Positions 51,748 to 62,000 of a stretch of 64,000 nt of DNA are shown piece by piece. Position 1 is the first letter of the stretch, and the number at the start of each line of letters is the position of its first letter. Origin of the DNA: Cherax quadricarinatus (Eukaryota > Arthropoda > Malacostraca > Decapoda > Parastacidae). The notes under the pieces were generated by a model. That model saw nothing but the letters and a program-made list of their open reading frames with translations, was not told where the DNA came from and made no database searches. The translations under genes and the position numbers were made by a program. Location of the stretch: the NCBI RefSeq assembly GCF_038502225.1, contig NC_091378.1, forward strand, positions 5,162,425-5,226,424, read 5' to 3'.

Positions 51748-51786
51748 TTGTATTGATAAAGCCACTGGATGGCGAAACGTCTACAA
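51748..51786 (+). ncRNA. Hammerhead-like motif of the 418-bp unit (representative copy)
   Basis: 39 nt: stem I 5' strand UUGUA, core UUGAUAA, an extra A, stem II GCCA/UGGC around loop CUGGA, then GAAACGU, C, and stem I 3' strand UACAA. Stem I is a perfect 5-bp pair and the predicted cleavage triplet is GUC. Position 3 is U and position 8 is A; the two pair in the hammerhead fold, so this could be a compensated change. The extra A before stem II is unlike the active consensus. The same bases occur in every complete unit (about 52166, 52584, 53002, 53420, 53838, 54256, 54675, 55094 on plus; mirrored on minus near 48751, 49170, 49589, 50007, 50425, 50843 and 51261). Confidence 0.45.
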
Positions 51787-52020
51787 TAAAGATACCCAGA
51801 TGTTGCATATGTGTCTTAATCTCATCTTGTCGGTATTATATACCATTCGTACACAACTTGTCAGACACTGCAACATCATGGAATCTTAATTCTGAGGACA
51901 TGTACATAACCTTCACGGCTACGACAACTACTACAACTAACCCATCTCTTTGGGAAGGACCTACTTCCACTGGGGAATCCCGCCTACCAGTGAATATGCC
52001 CTCGTCTGCAACACCTGACG

Positions 52021-52034
52021 TTACTATATAAGCG
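52021..52034 (+). promoter_or_regulatory. TATA-like box in the 418-bp unit (representative copy)
   Basis: ACTATATAAGCGCC is conserved in every unit, 20-25 bp upstream of CTTCTGCTTCAGAATC. It fits an RNA polymerase II core promoter by sequence only. Equivalent sites lie about 418 bp apart on plus, and mirrored on minus. Confidence 0.4.
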
Positions 52035-55000
52035 CCAGGATCCTTTCTTCTGCTTCAGAATCTCCACGACTATGGTGCTCTTTGCACCTACTCCTAGGTT
52101 GAGGGACTGATTACCTCATCTTCTGTACATAGTTCTACTGTCTTCAAGTTATGTCCTAGAATTTGTATTGATAAAGCCACTGGATGGCGAAACGTCTACA
52201 ATAAAGATACCCAGATGTTGCATATGTGTCTTAATCTCATCTTGTCGGTATTATATACCATTCGTACACAACTTGTCAGACACTGCAACATCATGGAATC
52301 TTAATTCTGAGGACATGTACATAACCTTCACGGCTACGACAATTACTACTACAACTAACCCATCTCTTTGGGAAGGACCTACTTCCACTGGGGAATCCCG
52401 CCTACCAGTGAATATGCCCTCGTCTGCTACACCTGACGTTACTATATAAGCGCCAGGATTCTTTCTTCTGCTTCAGAATCTCCACGACTATGGTGCTCTT
52501 CGCACCTACTCCTAGGTTGAGGGACTGATTACCTCATCTTCTGTACATAGTTCTACTGTCTTCAAGTTATGTCCTAGAATTTGTATTGATAAAGCCACTG
52601 GATGGCGAAACGTCTACAATAAAGATACCCAGATGTTGCATATGTGTCTTAATCTCATCTTGTCGGTATTATATACCATTCGTACACAACTTGTCAGACA
52701 CTGCAACATCATGGAATCTTAATTCTGAGGACATGTACATAACCTTCACGGCTACGACAATTACTACTACAACTAACCCATCTCTTTGGGAAGGACCTAC
52801 TTCCACTGGGGAATCCCGCCTACCAGTGAATATGCCCTCGTCTGCTACACCTGACGTTACTATATAAGCGCCAGGATCCTTTCTTCTGCTTCAGAATCTC
52901 CACGACTATGGTGCTCTTCGCACCTACTCCTAGGTTGAGGGACTGATTACCTCATCTTCTGTACATAGTTCTACTGTCTTCAAGTTATGTCCTAGAATTT
53001 GTATTGATAAAGCCACTGGATGGCGAAACGTCTACAATAAAGATACCCAGATGTTGCATATGTGTCTTAATCTCATCTTGTCGGTATTATATACCATTCG
53101 TACACAACTTGTCAGACACTGCAACATCATGGAATCTTAATTCTGAGGACATGTACATAACCTTCACGGCTACGACAATTACTACTACAACTAACCCATC
53201 TCTTTGGGAAGGACCTACTTCCACTGGGGAATCCCGCCTACCAGTGAATATGCCCTCGTCTGCTACACCTGACGTTACTATATAAGCGCCAGGATTCTTT
53301 CTTCTGCTTCAGAATCTCCACGACTATGGTGCTCTTCGCACCTACTCCTAGGTTGAGGGACTGATTACCTCATCTTCTGTACATAGTTCTACTGTCTTCA
53401 AGTTATGTCCTAGAATTTGTATTGATAAAGCCACTGGATGGCGAAACGTCTACAATAAAGATACCCAGATGTTGCATATGTGTCTTAATCTCATCTTGTC
53501 GGTATTATATACCATTCGTACACAACTTGTCAGACACTGCAACATCATGGAATCTTAATTCTGAGGACATGTACATAACCTTCACGGCTACGACAATTAC
53601 TACTACAACTAACCCATCTCTTTGGGAAGGACCTACTTCCACTGGGGAATCCCGCCTACCAGTGAATATGCCCTCGTCTGCTACACCTGACGTTACTATA
53701 TAAGCGCCAGGATTCTTTCTTCTGCTTCAGAATCTCCACGACTATGGTGCTCTTCGCACCTACTCCTAGGTTGAGGGACTGATTACCTCATCTTCTGTAC
53801 ATAGTTCTACTGTCTTCAAGTTATGTCCTAGAATTTGTATTGATAAAGCCACTGGATGGCGAAACGTCTACAATAAAGATACCCAGATGTTGCATATGTG
53901 TCTTAATCTCATCTTGTCGGTATTATATACCATTCGTACACAACTTGTCAGACACTGCAACATCATGGAATCTTAATTCTGAGGACATGTACATAACCTT
54001 CACGGCTACGACAATTACTACTACAACTAACCCATCTCTTTGGGAAGGACCTACTTCCACTGGGGAATCCCGCCTACCAGTGAATATGCCCTCGTCTGCT
54101 ACACCTGACGTTACTATATAAGCGCCAGGACCTTGTCTTCTGCTTCAGAATCTCCACGACTATGGTGCTCTTCGCACCTACTCCTAGGTTGAGGGACTGA
54201 TTACCTCATCTTCTGTACATAGTTCTACTGTCTTCAAGTTATGTCCTAGAATTTGTATTGATAAAGCCACTGGATGGCGAAACGTCTACAATAAAGATAC
54301 CCAGATGTTGCATATGTGTCTTAATCTCATCTTGTCGGTATTATATACCATTCGTACACAACTTGTCAGACACTGCAACATCATGGAATCTTAATTCTGA
54401 GGACATGTACATAACCTTCACGGCTACGACAATTACTACTACAACTAACCCATCTCTTTGGGAAGGACCTACTTCCACTGGGGGAATCCCGCCTACCAGT
54501 GAATATGCCCTCGTCTGCTACACCTGACGTTACTATATAAGCGCCAGGACCCTGTCTTCTGCTTCAGAATCTCCACGACTATGGTGCTCTTCGCACCTAC
54601 TCCTAGGTTGAGGGACTGATTACCTCATCTTCTGTACATAGTTCTACTGTCTTCAAGTTATGTCCTAGAATTTGTATTGATAAAGCCACTGGATGGCGAA
54701 ACGTCTACAATAAAGATACCCAGATGTTGCATATGTGTCTTAATCTCATCTTGTCGGTATTATATACCATTCGTACACAACTTGTCAGACACTGCAACAT
54801 CATGGAATCTTAATTCTGAGGACATGTACATAACCTTCACGGCTACGACAATTACTACTACAACTAACCCATCTCTTTGGGAAGGACCTACTTCCACTGG
54901 GGGAATCCCGCCTACCAGTGAATATGCCCTCGTCTGCTACACCTGACGTTACTATATAAGCGCCAGGACCCTGTCTTCTGCTTCAGAATCTCCACGACTA

Positions 55001-55195
55001 TGGTGCTCTTCGCACCTACTCCTAGGTTGAGGGACTGATTACCTCATCTTCTGTACATAGTTCTACTGTCTTCAAGTTATGTCCTAGAATTTGTATTGAT
55101 AAAGCCACTGGATGGCGAAACGTCTACAATAAAGATACCCAGATGTTGCATATGTGTCTTAATCTCATCTTGTCGGTATTATATACCATTCGTAC

Positions 55196-55210
55196 ACACG
55201 ATATGATGTA
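55196..55210 (+). repeat. Target-site duplication, right copy
   Basis: ACACGATATGATGTA, identical to 48704-48718. Downstream GGGCGAAATGAC continues the LINE reading frame exactly as in copy 1. Confidence 0.88.
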
Positions 55211-57535
55211 GGGCGAAATGACAGTAGTTTGTTGGATTATGTATTGGTAGATAAAAGACTGTTGAGTAGACTTCAGGATGTACATGTTTATCGAGGGGCC
55301 ACAGATATATCAGATCACTTTCTAGTTGTAGCTACACTGAGAGTAAAAGGTAGATGGGATACAAGGAGAATAGAAGCATCAGGGAAGAGAGAGGTGAAGG
55401 TTTATAAACTAAAAGAGGAGGCAGTTAGGGTAAGATATAAACAGCTATTGGAGGATAGATGGGCTAATGAGAGCATAGGCAATGGGGTCGAAGAGGAATG
55501 GGGTAGGTTTAAAAATGTAGTGTTAGAGTGTTCAGCAGAAGTTTGTGGTTACAGGAAAGTGGGTGCAGGAGGGAAGAGGAGCGATTGGTGGAATGATGAT
55601 GTAAAGAGAGTAGTAAGGGAGAAAAAGTTAGCATATGAGAAGTTTTTACAAAGTAGAAGTGATGCAAGGAGGGAAGAGTATATGGAGAAAAAGAGAGAGG
55701 TTAAGAGAGTGGTGAAGCAATGTAAAAAGAGAGCAAATGAGAGAGTGGGTGAGCTGTTATCAACAAATTTTGTTGAAAATAAGAAAAAGTTTTGGAGTGA
55801 GATTAACAAGTTAAGGAAGCCTAGAGAACAAATGGATTTGTCAGTTAAAAATAGGAGAGGAGAGTTATTAAATGGAGAGTTAGAGGTATTGGGAAGATGG
55901 AGGGAATATTTTGAGGATTTGTTAAATGTTGATGAAGATAGGGAAGCTGTGATTTCGTGTATAGGGCAAGGAGGAATAACATCTTGTAGGAGTGAGGAAG
56001 AGCCAGTTGTGAGTGTGGGGGAAGTTGTTGAGGCAGTAGGTAAAATGAAAGGGGGTAAGGCAGCCGGGATTGATGGGATAAAGATAGAAATGTTAAAAGC
56101 AGGTGGGGATATAGTTTTGGAGTGGTTGGTGCAATTATTTAATAAATGTATGGAAGAGGGTAAGGTACCTAGGGATTGGCAGAGAGCATGCATAGTTCCT
56201 TTGTATAAAGGCAAAGGGGATAAAAGAGAGTGCAAAAATTATAGGGGGATAAGTCTGTTGAGTGTACCTGGTAAAGTGTATGGTAGAGTTATAATTGAAA
56301 GAATTAAGAGTAAGACGGAGAATAGGATAGCAGATGAACAAGGAGGCTTTAGGAAAGGTAGGGGGTGTGTGGACCAGGTGTTTACAGTGAAACATATAAG
56401 TGAACAGTATTTAGATAAGGCTAAAGAGGTCTTTGTGGCATTTATGGATTTGGAAAAGGCGTATGACAGGGTGGATAGGGGGGCAATGTGGCAGATGTTG
56501 CAAGTGTATGGTGTAGGAGGTAGGTTACTGAAAGCAGTGAAGAGTTTTTACGAGGATAGTGAGGCTCAAGTTAGAGTATGTAGAAAAGAGGGAAATTTTT
56601 TCCCAGTAAAAGTAGGCCTTAGACAAGGATGTGTGATGTCACCGTGGTTGTTTAATATATTTATAGATGGGGTTGTAAGAGAAGTAAATGCGAGGGTCTT
56701 GGCAAGAGGCGTGGAGTTAAAAGATAAAAAATCACACACAGGGTGGGAGTTGTCACAGCTGCTCTTTGCTGATGACACTGTGCTCTTGGGAGATTCTGAA
56801 GAGAAGCTGCAGAGATTGGTGGATGAATTTGGTAGGGTGTGCAAAAGAAGAAAATTAAAGGTGAATACAGGAAAGAGTAAGGTTATGAGGATAACAAAAA
56901 GATTAGGTGATGAAAGATTGAATATCAGATTGGAGGGAGAGAGTATGGAGGAGGTGAACGTATTCAGATATTTGGGAGTGGACGTGTCAGCGGATGGGTC
57001 TATGAAAGATGAGGTGAATCATAGAATTGATGAGGGAAAAAGAGTGAGTGGTGCACTTAGGAGTCTGTGGAGACAGAGAACTTTGTCCTTGGAGGCAAAG
57101 AGGGGAATGTATGAGAGTATAGTTTTACCAACGCTCTTATATGGGTGTGAAGCATGGGTGATGAATGTTGCAGCGAGGAGAAGGCTGGAGGCAGTGGAGA
57201 TGTCATGTCTGAGGGCAATGTGTGGTGTGAATATAATGCAGAGAATTCGTAGTTTGGAAGTCAGGAGGAGGTGCGGGATTACCAAAACTGTTGTCCAGAG
57301 GGCTGAGGAAGGGTTGTTGAGGTGGTTCGGACATGTAGAGAGAATGGAGCGAAACAGAATGACTTCAAGAGTGTATCAGTCTGTAGTGGAAGGAAGGCGG
57401 GGTAGGGGTCGGCCTAGGAAGGGTTGGAGGGAGGGGGTAAAGGAGGTTTTGTGTGCGAGGGGCTTGGACTTCCAGCAGGCATGCGTGAGCGTGTTTGATA
57501 GGAGTGAATGGAGACAAATGGTTTTTAATACTTGA
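55211..57535 (+). pseudogene. RTE-like LINE copy 2, rest of endonuclease and full reverse transcriptase
   Basis: It continues the frame cut at 48718: DYVLVDKRL and SDHFLV of the endonuclease, then all RT blocks ([44 protein letters not shown] at 56765-56776) and the [17 protein letters not shown]-terminus, stop at 57535. About nine or ten residues differ from copy 1 over 768 codons (for example VEEE for VEEV, VGELL for VGEML, KKSHTG for KESHTK), so the copies are about 98-99% alike. Without the insertion this copy would have most of its endonuclease, more than copy 1. Confidence 0.92.
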
Positions 57536-57780
57536 CGTGCTGTTGGAGTGTGAGCAAAGTAACATTTATGAAGGGATTCAGGGAAACCGGCAGGCCGGAC
57601 TTGAGTCCTGGAGATGGGAAGTACAGTGCCTGCACTCTGAAGGAGGGGTGTTAATGTTGCAGTTTAAAAACTGTAGTGTAAAGCACCCTTCTGGCAAGAC
57701 AGTGATGGAGTGAATGATGGTGAAAGTTTTTCTTTTTCGGGCCACCCTGCCTTGGTGGGAATCGGCCAGTGTGATAATAA
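57536..57780 (+). mobile_element. 3' UTR and (AATA)n tail of RTE-like copy 2
   Basis: Nearly identical to 39838-40080, ending TGTGATAATAAATAAATAAA and passing into (TA)n. The short 3' UTR with a simple-repeat tail is typical of RTE-clade elements. Confidence 0.88.
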
Positions 57781-57788
57781 ATAAATAA

Positions 57789-57880
<92 letters not shown>
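57781..57880. repeat. (AATA)n/(TA)n microsatellite
   Basis: The AATA repeats of the LINE tail grade into about 80 bp of pure TA. Confidence 0.95.
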
Positions 57881-57882
<2 letters not shown>

Positions 57883-58065
57883 GGTGGGTTGTATATCCTT
57901 TGGTGGGTCGTGTATCCTGGGGTGAGTTTTGTATCCTGGGGTGGGTTGTGTATCCTGGGGTGGGTTGTGTATCCTGGGGTGGGTTGTGTATCCTGGGGTG
58001 GGTTGTGTATCCTGGGGTGGGTTGTGTATCCTGGGGTGGGTTATGTATCCTGGGGTGGGTAATGT
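57881..58065 (+). repeat. 19-bp tandem repeat TGGGGTGGGTTGTGTATCC
   Basis: Nine to ten copies, G-rich on the plus strand. Runs of GGGG and GGG at 10-bp spacing could support G-quadruplex structure. Confidence 0.95.
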
Positions 58066-58158
58066 GAGTGGTGTGGGTGGACGCTGTGTCATTTACCACT
58101 AGTATGAAGAATGATTGACAGCATTAGCGGGAGATTTATGATGGTTTTAACTGCTAGC

Positions 58159-58159
<1 letters not shown>

Positions 58160-58227
<68 letters not shown>
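58160..58227. repeat. (CA)n microsatellite
   Basis: A pure CA tract immediately 5' of a LINE B tail. Confidence 0.97.
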
Positions 58228-58229
<2 letters not shown>

Positions 58230-58290
58230 GAAGAGGCGGGACCAGGAGCTATGAATCGACCCCTGCAACCACAAATAGGTGAGTACACAC
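58228..58290 (+). mobile_element. LINE B 3'-tail fragment
   Basis: GTGAAGAGGCGGGACCAGGA, then CGACCCCTGCAACCACAAAT and AGGTGAGTAC, flanked by (CA)n at the left and ACACATATG at the right. Confidence 0.88.
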
Positions 58291-58369
58291 ATATGGACGG
58301 TCAGCCTGGATACAGAAACAATAATTACTAACACACTTGCCTCAGGCAACAATATAAACTATACCGTAA

Positions 58370-58570
58370 CTCTGTCTCACCTTGTGTCTCACTCTGTCCC
58401 GCCCTGTGTCTCAACCTGTCTCACCTTATCTCACAATGTGTCTCACTCTGTCCCACCCTTTGTCTCACCCTGTTCCACAGGGTGACACCCCTGTCCTACC
58501 CCGTATCTCACCTTGTGCCACCCTGTGTCTCACCCTCTCTCATCCTGTCCCACCCTCTCCTTTATCTCAG
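58370..58570 (+). repeat. Degenerate CTCACCCTGTSTC repeat
   Basis: Loose repetition of CTCACYCTGT, CCCACCCTGTGTCT and similar 10-21 bp words. The underlying period is hard to fix by eye. Confidence 0.75.
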
Positions 58571-58575
58571 CTTCT

Positions 58576-58690
58576 CTAGGTTTTTTTTTACAAGGTTCGC
58601 TATGTTTTTATAGGGGTTTAATAGTTTTTCTTCATAGGGTTCACTAGATTTTCATAGGGGTTCACTAGGTTTTTATTGCGCGCGAGCCAC
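58576..58690 (+). repeat. TTTTTATAGGGGTTCACTAG short repeat
   Basis: Four or five degenerate copies of a GGTTCACTAGRTTTTCATAG-like word about 22-25 bp long. Confidence 0.7.

Positions 58691-58693
<3 letters not shown>

Positions 58694-58776
<83 letters not shown>
58694..58776. repeat. (TA)n microsatellite
   Basis: A pure TA tract. Confidence 0.97.
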
Positions 58777-58778
<2 letters not shown>

Positions 58779-59066
58779 AACAGTGGATTAATTTTGATTC
58801 GAGGAAGAGAGATGTAGAGTCATTATAGGTGAATCAAGTCTCTACAATTTCCTGGATCAGCACCAGCCTCCTGGAGAACGGTTGGGTCGAGAGAGAGATT
58901 TTTTCTGATAGTTGTTCCGTGGATCCTGGCGGTTGAGGGCTGACAGAGGGAGACTGATAGCTGACTTAACAAAAATTACTCTCCTTTTGGAGTGAGCTGA
59001 CAGTATTCTTACCCGTGATTTCTTCTCTGTTTGCTAATGTATTGAAAGATTAAAATAACGAGTAAT
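58777..59066. other. Non-repetitive spacer, no gene recognised
   Basis: About 290 bp before the final array. No feature identified. Confidence 0.4.
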
Positions 59067-62000
59067 GTACCAGTGTTACTACTGGTCGATGTTACTGTGA
59101 TGTAACAGTGTTACTACTGGTCGACGTTACTGTGATGTAACAGTGTTACTACTGGTCGATGTTACTGTGATGTAACAGTGTTACTACTGGTCGATGTTAC
59201 TGTGATGTAACAGTGTTACTACTGGTCGATGTTACTGTGATGTAACAGTGTTACTACTGGTCGATGTTACTGTGATGTAACAGTGTTACTACTGGTCGAT
59301 GTTACTGTGATGTAACAGTGTTACTACTGGTCGGTGTTACTGTGATGTAACAGTGTTACTACTGGTCGATGTTACTGTGATGTAACAGTGTTACTATTGG
59401 TCGATGTTACTGTGATGTAACAGTGTTACTACTGGTCGATGTTACTGTGATGCAACAGTGTTACTACTGGTCGATGTTACTGTGATGTAACAGTGTTACT
59501 TTTGGTCGATGTTACTGTGATGCAACAATGTTACTACTGGTCGATGTTACTGTGATGTAACAGTGCTACTACTGGTCGATGTTACTGTGATGCAACAGTG
59601 TTACTACTGGTCGATGTTACTGTGATGTACCAGTGTTATTACTGGTCGATGTTACTGTGATGTAACAGTGTTACTACTGGTCGATGTTACTGTGATGTAA
59701 CAGTGCTACTACTGGTCGATGTTACTGTGATGTAACAGTGTTACTACTGGTCGATGTTACTGTGATGTAAGTGTTACTACTGGTCGATGTTACTGTGATG
59801 TAACAGTGTTACTACTGGTCGATGTTACTGTGATGCAACAGTGTTACTACTGGTCGATGTTACTGTGATGTAACAGTGTTACTACTGGTCGATGTTACAG
59901 TGATGTAACAGTGTTACTACTGGTCGATGTTACTGTGATGTACCACTATTACTACTGGTCGATGTTACTGTGATGTAACAGTGTTACTACTGGTCGATGT
60001 TAATGTGATGTAACAGTGTTACTACTGTTCGATGTTACTGTGATGTAACAGTGTTACTACTGGTCGATGTTACTGTGATGTACCAGTGTTACTACTGGTC
60101 GATGTTACTGTAATGTAACAGTGTTACTACTGGTCGATGTTACTGTGATGTAACAGTGATACTACTGGTCGATGTTACTGTGATGTAACAGTGTTACTAC
60201 TGGTCGATGTTACTGTGATGTAACAGTGTTACTACTGGTCGATGTTACTGTGATGTAACAGTGTTACTACTGGTCGATGTTACTGTGATGTAACAGTGTT
60301 ACTACTGGTCGATGTTACTGTGATGTAACAGTGTTACTACTTGTCGATGTTACTGTGATGTAACAGTGTTACTACTGGTCGATGTTACTGTGATGTAACA
60401 GTGTTACTACTGGTCGATGTTACTGTGATGTAACAGTGTTACTACTGGTCGATGTTACTGTGATGTAACAGTGTTACTACTGGTCGATGTTACTGTGATG
60501 TAACAGTGTTACTACTGGTCGATGTTACTGTGATGTAACAGTGTTACTACTGGTCGATGTTACTGTGATGTAACAGTGTTACTACTGGTCGATGTTACTG
60601 TGATGTAACAGTGTTACTACTGGTCGATGTTACTGTGATGTAACAGTGTTACTACTGGTCGATGTTACTGTGATGTAAGTGTTACTACTGGTCGATGTTA
60701 CTGTGATGTAACAGTGTTACTACTGGTCGATGTTACTGTGATGTAACAGTGTTACTACTGGTCGACGTTACTGTGATGCAACAGTGTTACTACTGGTCGA
60801 CGTTACTGTGATGTAACAGTGTTACTACTGGTCGACGTTACTGTGATGTAACAGTGTTACTACTGGTCGATGTTACTGTGATGTAACAGTGTTACTACTG
60901 GTCGATGTTACTGTGATGTAACAGTGTTACTACTGGTCGACGTTACTGTGATGTAAGTGTTACTACTGGTCGATGTTACTGTGATGTAACAGTGTTACTA
61001 CTGGTCGATGTTACTGTGATGTACCAGTGTTACCACTGGTCGATGTTACTGTGATGTAACAGTGTTACCACTGGTCGACGTTACTGTGATGTAACAGTGT
61101 TACTACTGGTCGATGTTACTGTGATGCAACAGTGTTACTACTGGTCGACGTTACTGTGATGTAACAGTGTTACTACTGGTCGACGTTACTGTGATGTAAC
61201 AGTGTTACTACTGGTCGACGTTACTGTGATGTAACAGTGTTACTACTGGTCGACGTTACTGTGATGTAACAGTGTTACTACTGGTCGACGTTACTGTGAT
61301 GTAACAGTGTTACTACTGGTCGATGTTACTGTGATGTAACAGTGTTACTACTGGTCGATGTTACTGTGATGTAACAGTGTTACTACTGGTCGATGTTACT
61401 GTGATGTAACAGTGTTACTACTGGTCGATGTTACTGTGATGTAACAGTGTTACTACTGGTCGATGTTACTGTGATGTAACAGTGTTACTACTGGTCGATG
61501 TTACTGTGATGTAACAGTGTTACTACTGGTCGATGTTACTGTGATGTAACAGTGTTACTACTGGTCGATGTTACTGTGATGTAACAGTGTTACTACTGGT
61601 ACATGTTACTGTGATGTAACAGTGTTACTACTGGTCGATGTTACTGTGATGTAACAGTGTTACTACTGGTCGATGTTACTGTGATGTAACAGTGTTACTA
61701 CTGGTCGATGTTACTGTGATGTAACAGTGTTACTACTGGTCGATGTTACTGTGATGTAACAGTGTTACTACTGGTCGATGTTACTGTGATGTAACAGTGT
61801 TACTACTGGTCGATGTTACTGTGATGTACCAGTGTTACTACTGGTCGATGTTACTGTGATGTACCAGTGTTACTACTGGTCGATGTTACTGTGATGTACC
61901 AGTGTTACTACTGGTCGATGTTACTGTGATGTAACAGTGCTACTACTGGTCGATGTTACTGTGATGTAACAGTGTTACTACTGGTCGATGTTACTGTGAT

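Larger units (their letters stand above)
48719..55195. mobile_element. 6,477-bp insertion: palindromic tandem array of 418/419-bp units
   Basis: About 6.4 units run in minus orientation (48719-51410) and about 9.1 in plus orientation (51411-55195), meeting tail-to-tail with no spacer. The unit contains, in plus orientation: TGTCGGTATTATATACC; a 93-codon shadow frame; a TATA-like CTATATAAGCGCC; AGGTTGAGGGACTGATTACC; the hammerhead-like core with GGCGAAACGT; and AATAAAG. Units differ by few substitutions. The two outermost full units on each side share a fifth G and CCAGGACCCTGTC, while inner ones carry CCTTTC or TCTTTC forms. The 13-15 bp target duplication suggests insertion by retrotransposition. 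Confidence 0.88.
51411..55195 (+). repeat. Right (plus-oriented) arm of the 418-bp array
   Basis: It begins TGTCGGTATTATATACC and repeats about every 418 bp (419 bp for the two outermost; one inner unit is 415 bp because of a lost triplet near 51929). The innermost two units carry TTTGCACC and CTGCAACACC in place of TTCGCACC and CTGCTACACC. It ends after CCATTCGTAC at the target-site duplication. Confidence 0.95.

Noticed and set aside
48936..54946. Repeated 89-93 codon frame in every 418-bp unit, as a possible small gene family
   Set aside because: It lacks a true ATG at its start (it opens at TTG in the hammerhead-like core), contains low-complexity Thr runs, and indels between units shift its end freely.
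48719..55195. LTR retrotransposon or endogenous virus interpretation of the 418-bp units
   Set aside because: No gag/pol-like coding between units, no TG..CA termini, no primer-binding site seen, and a target duplication of 13-15 bp is too long for LTR integrases.
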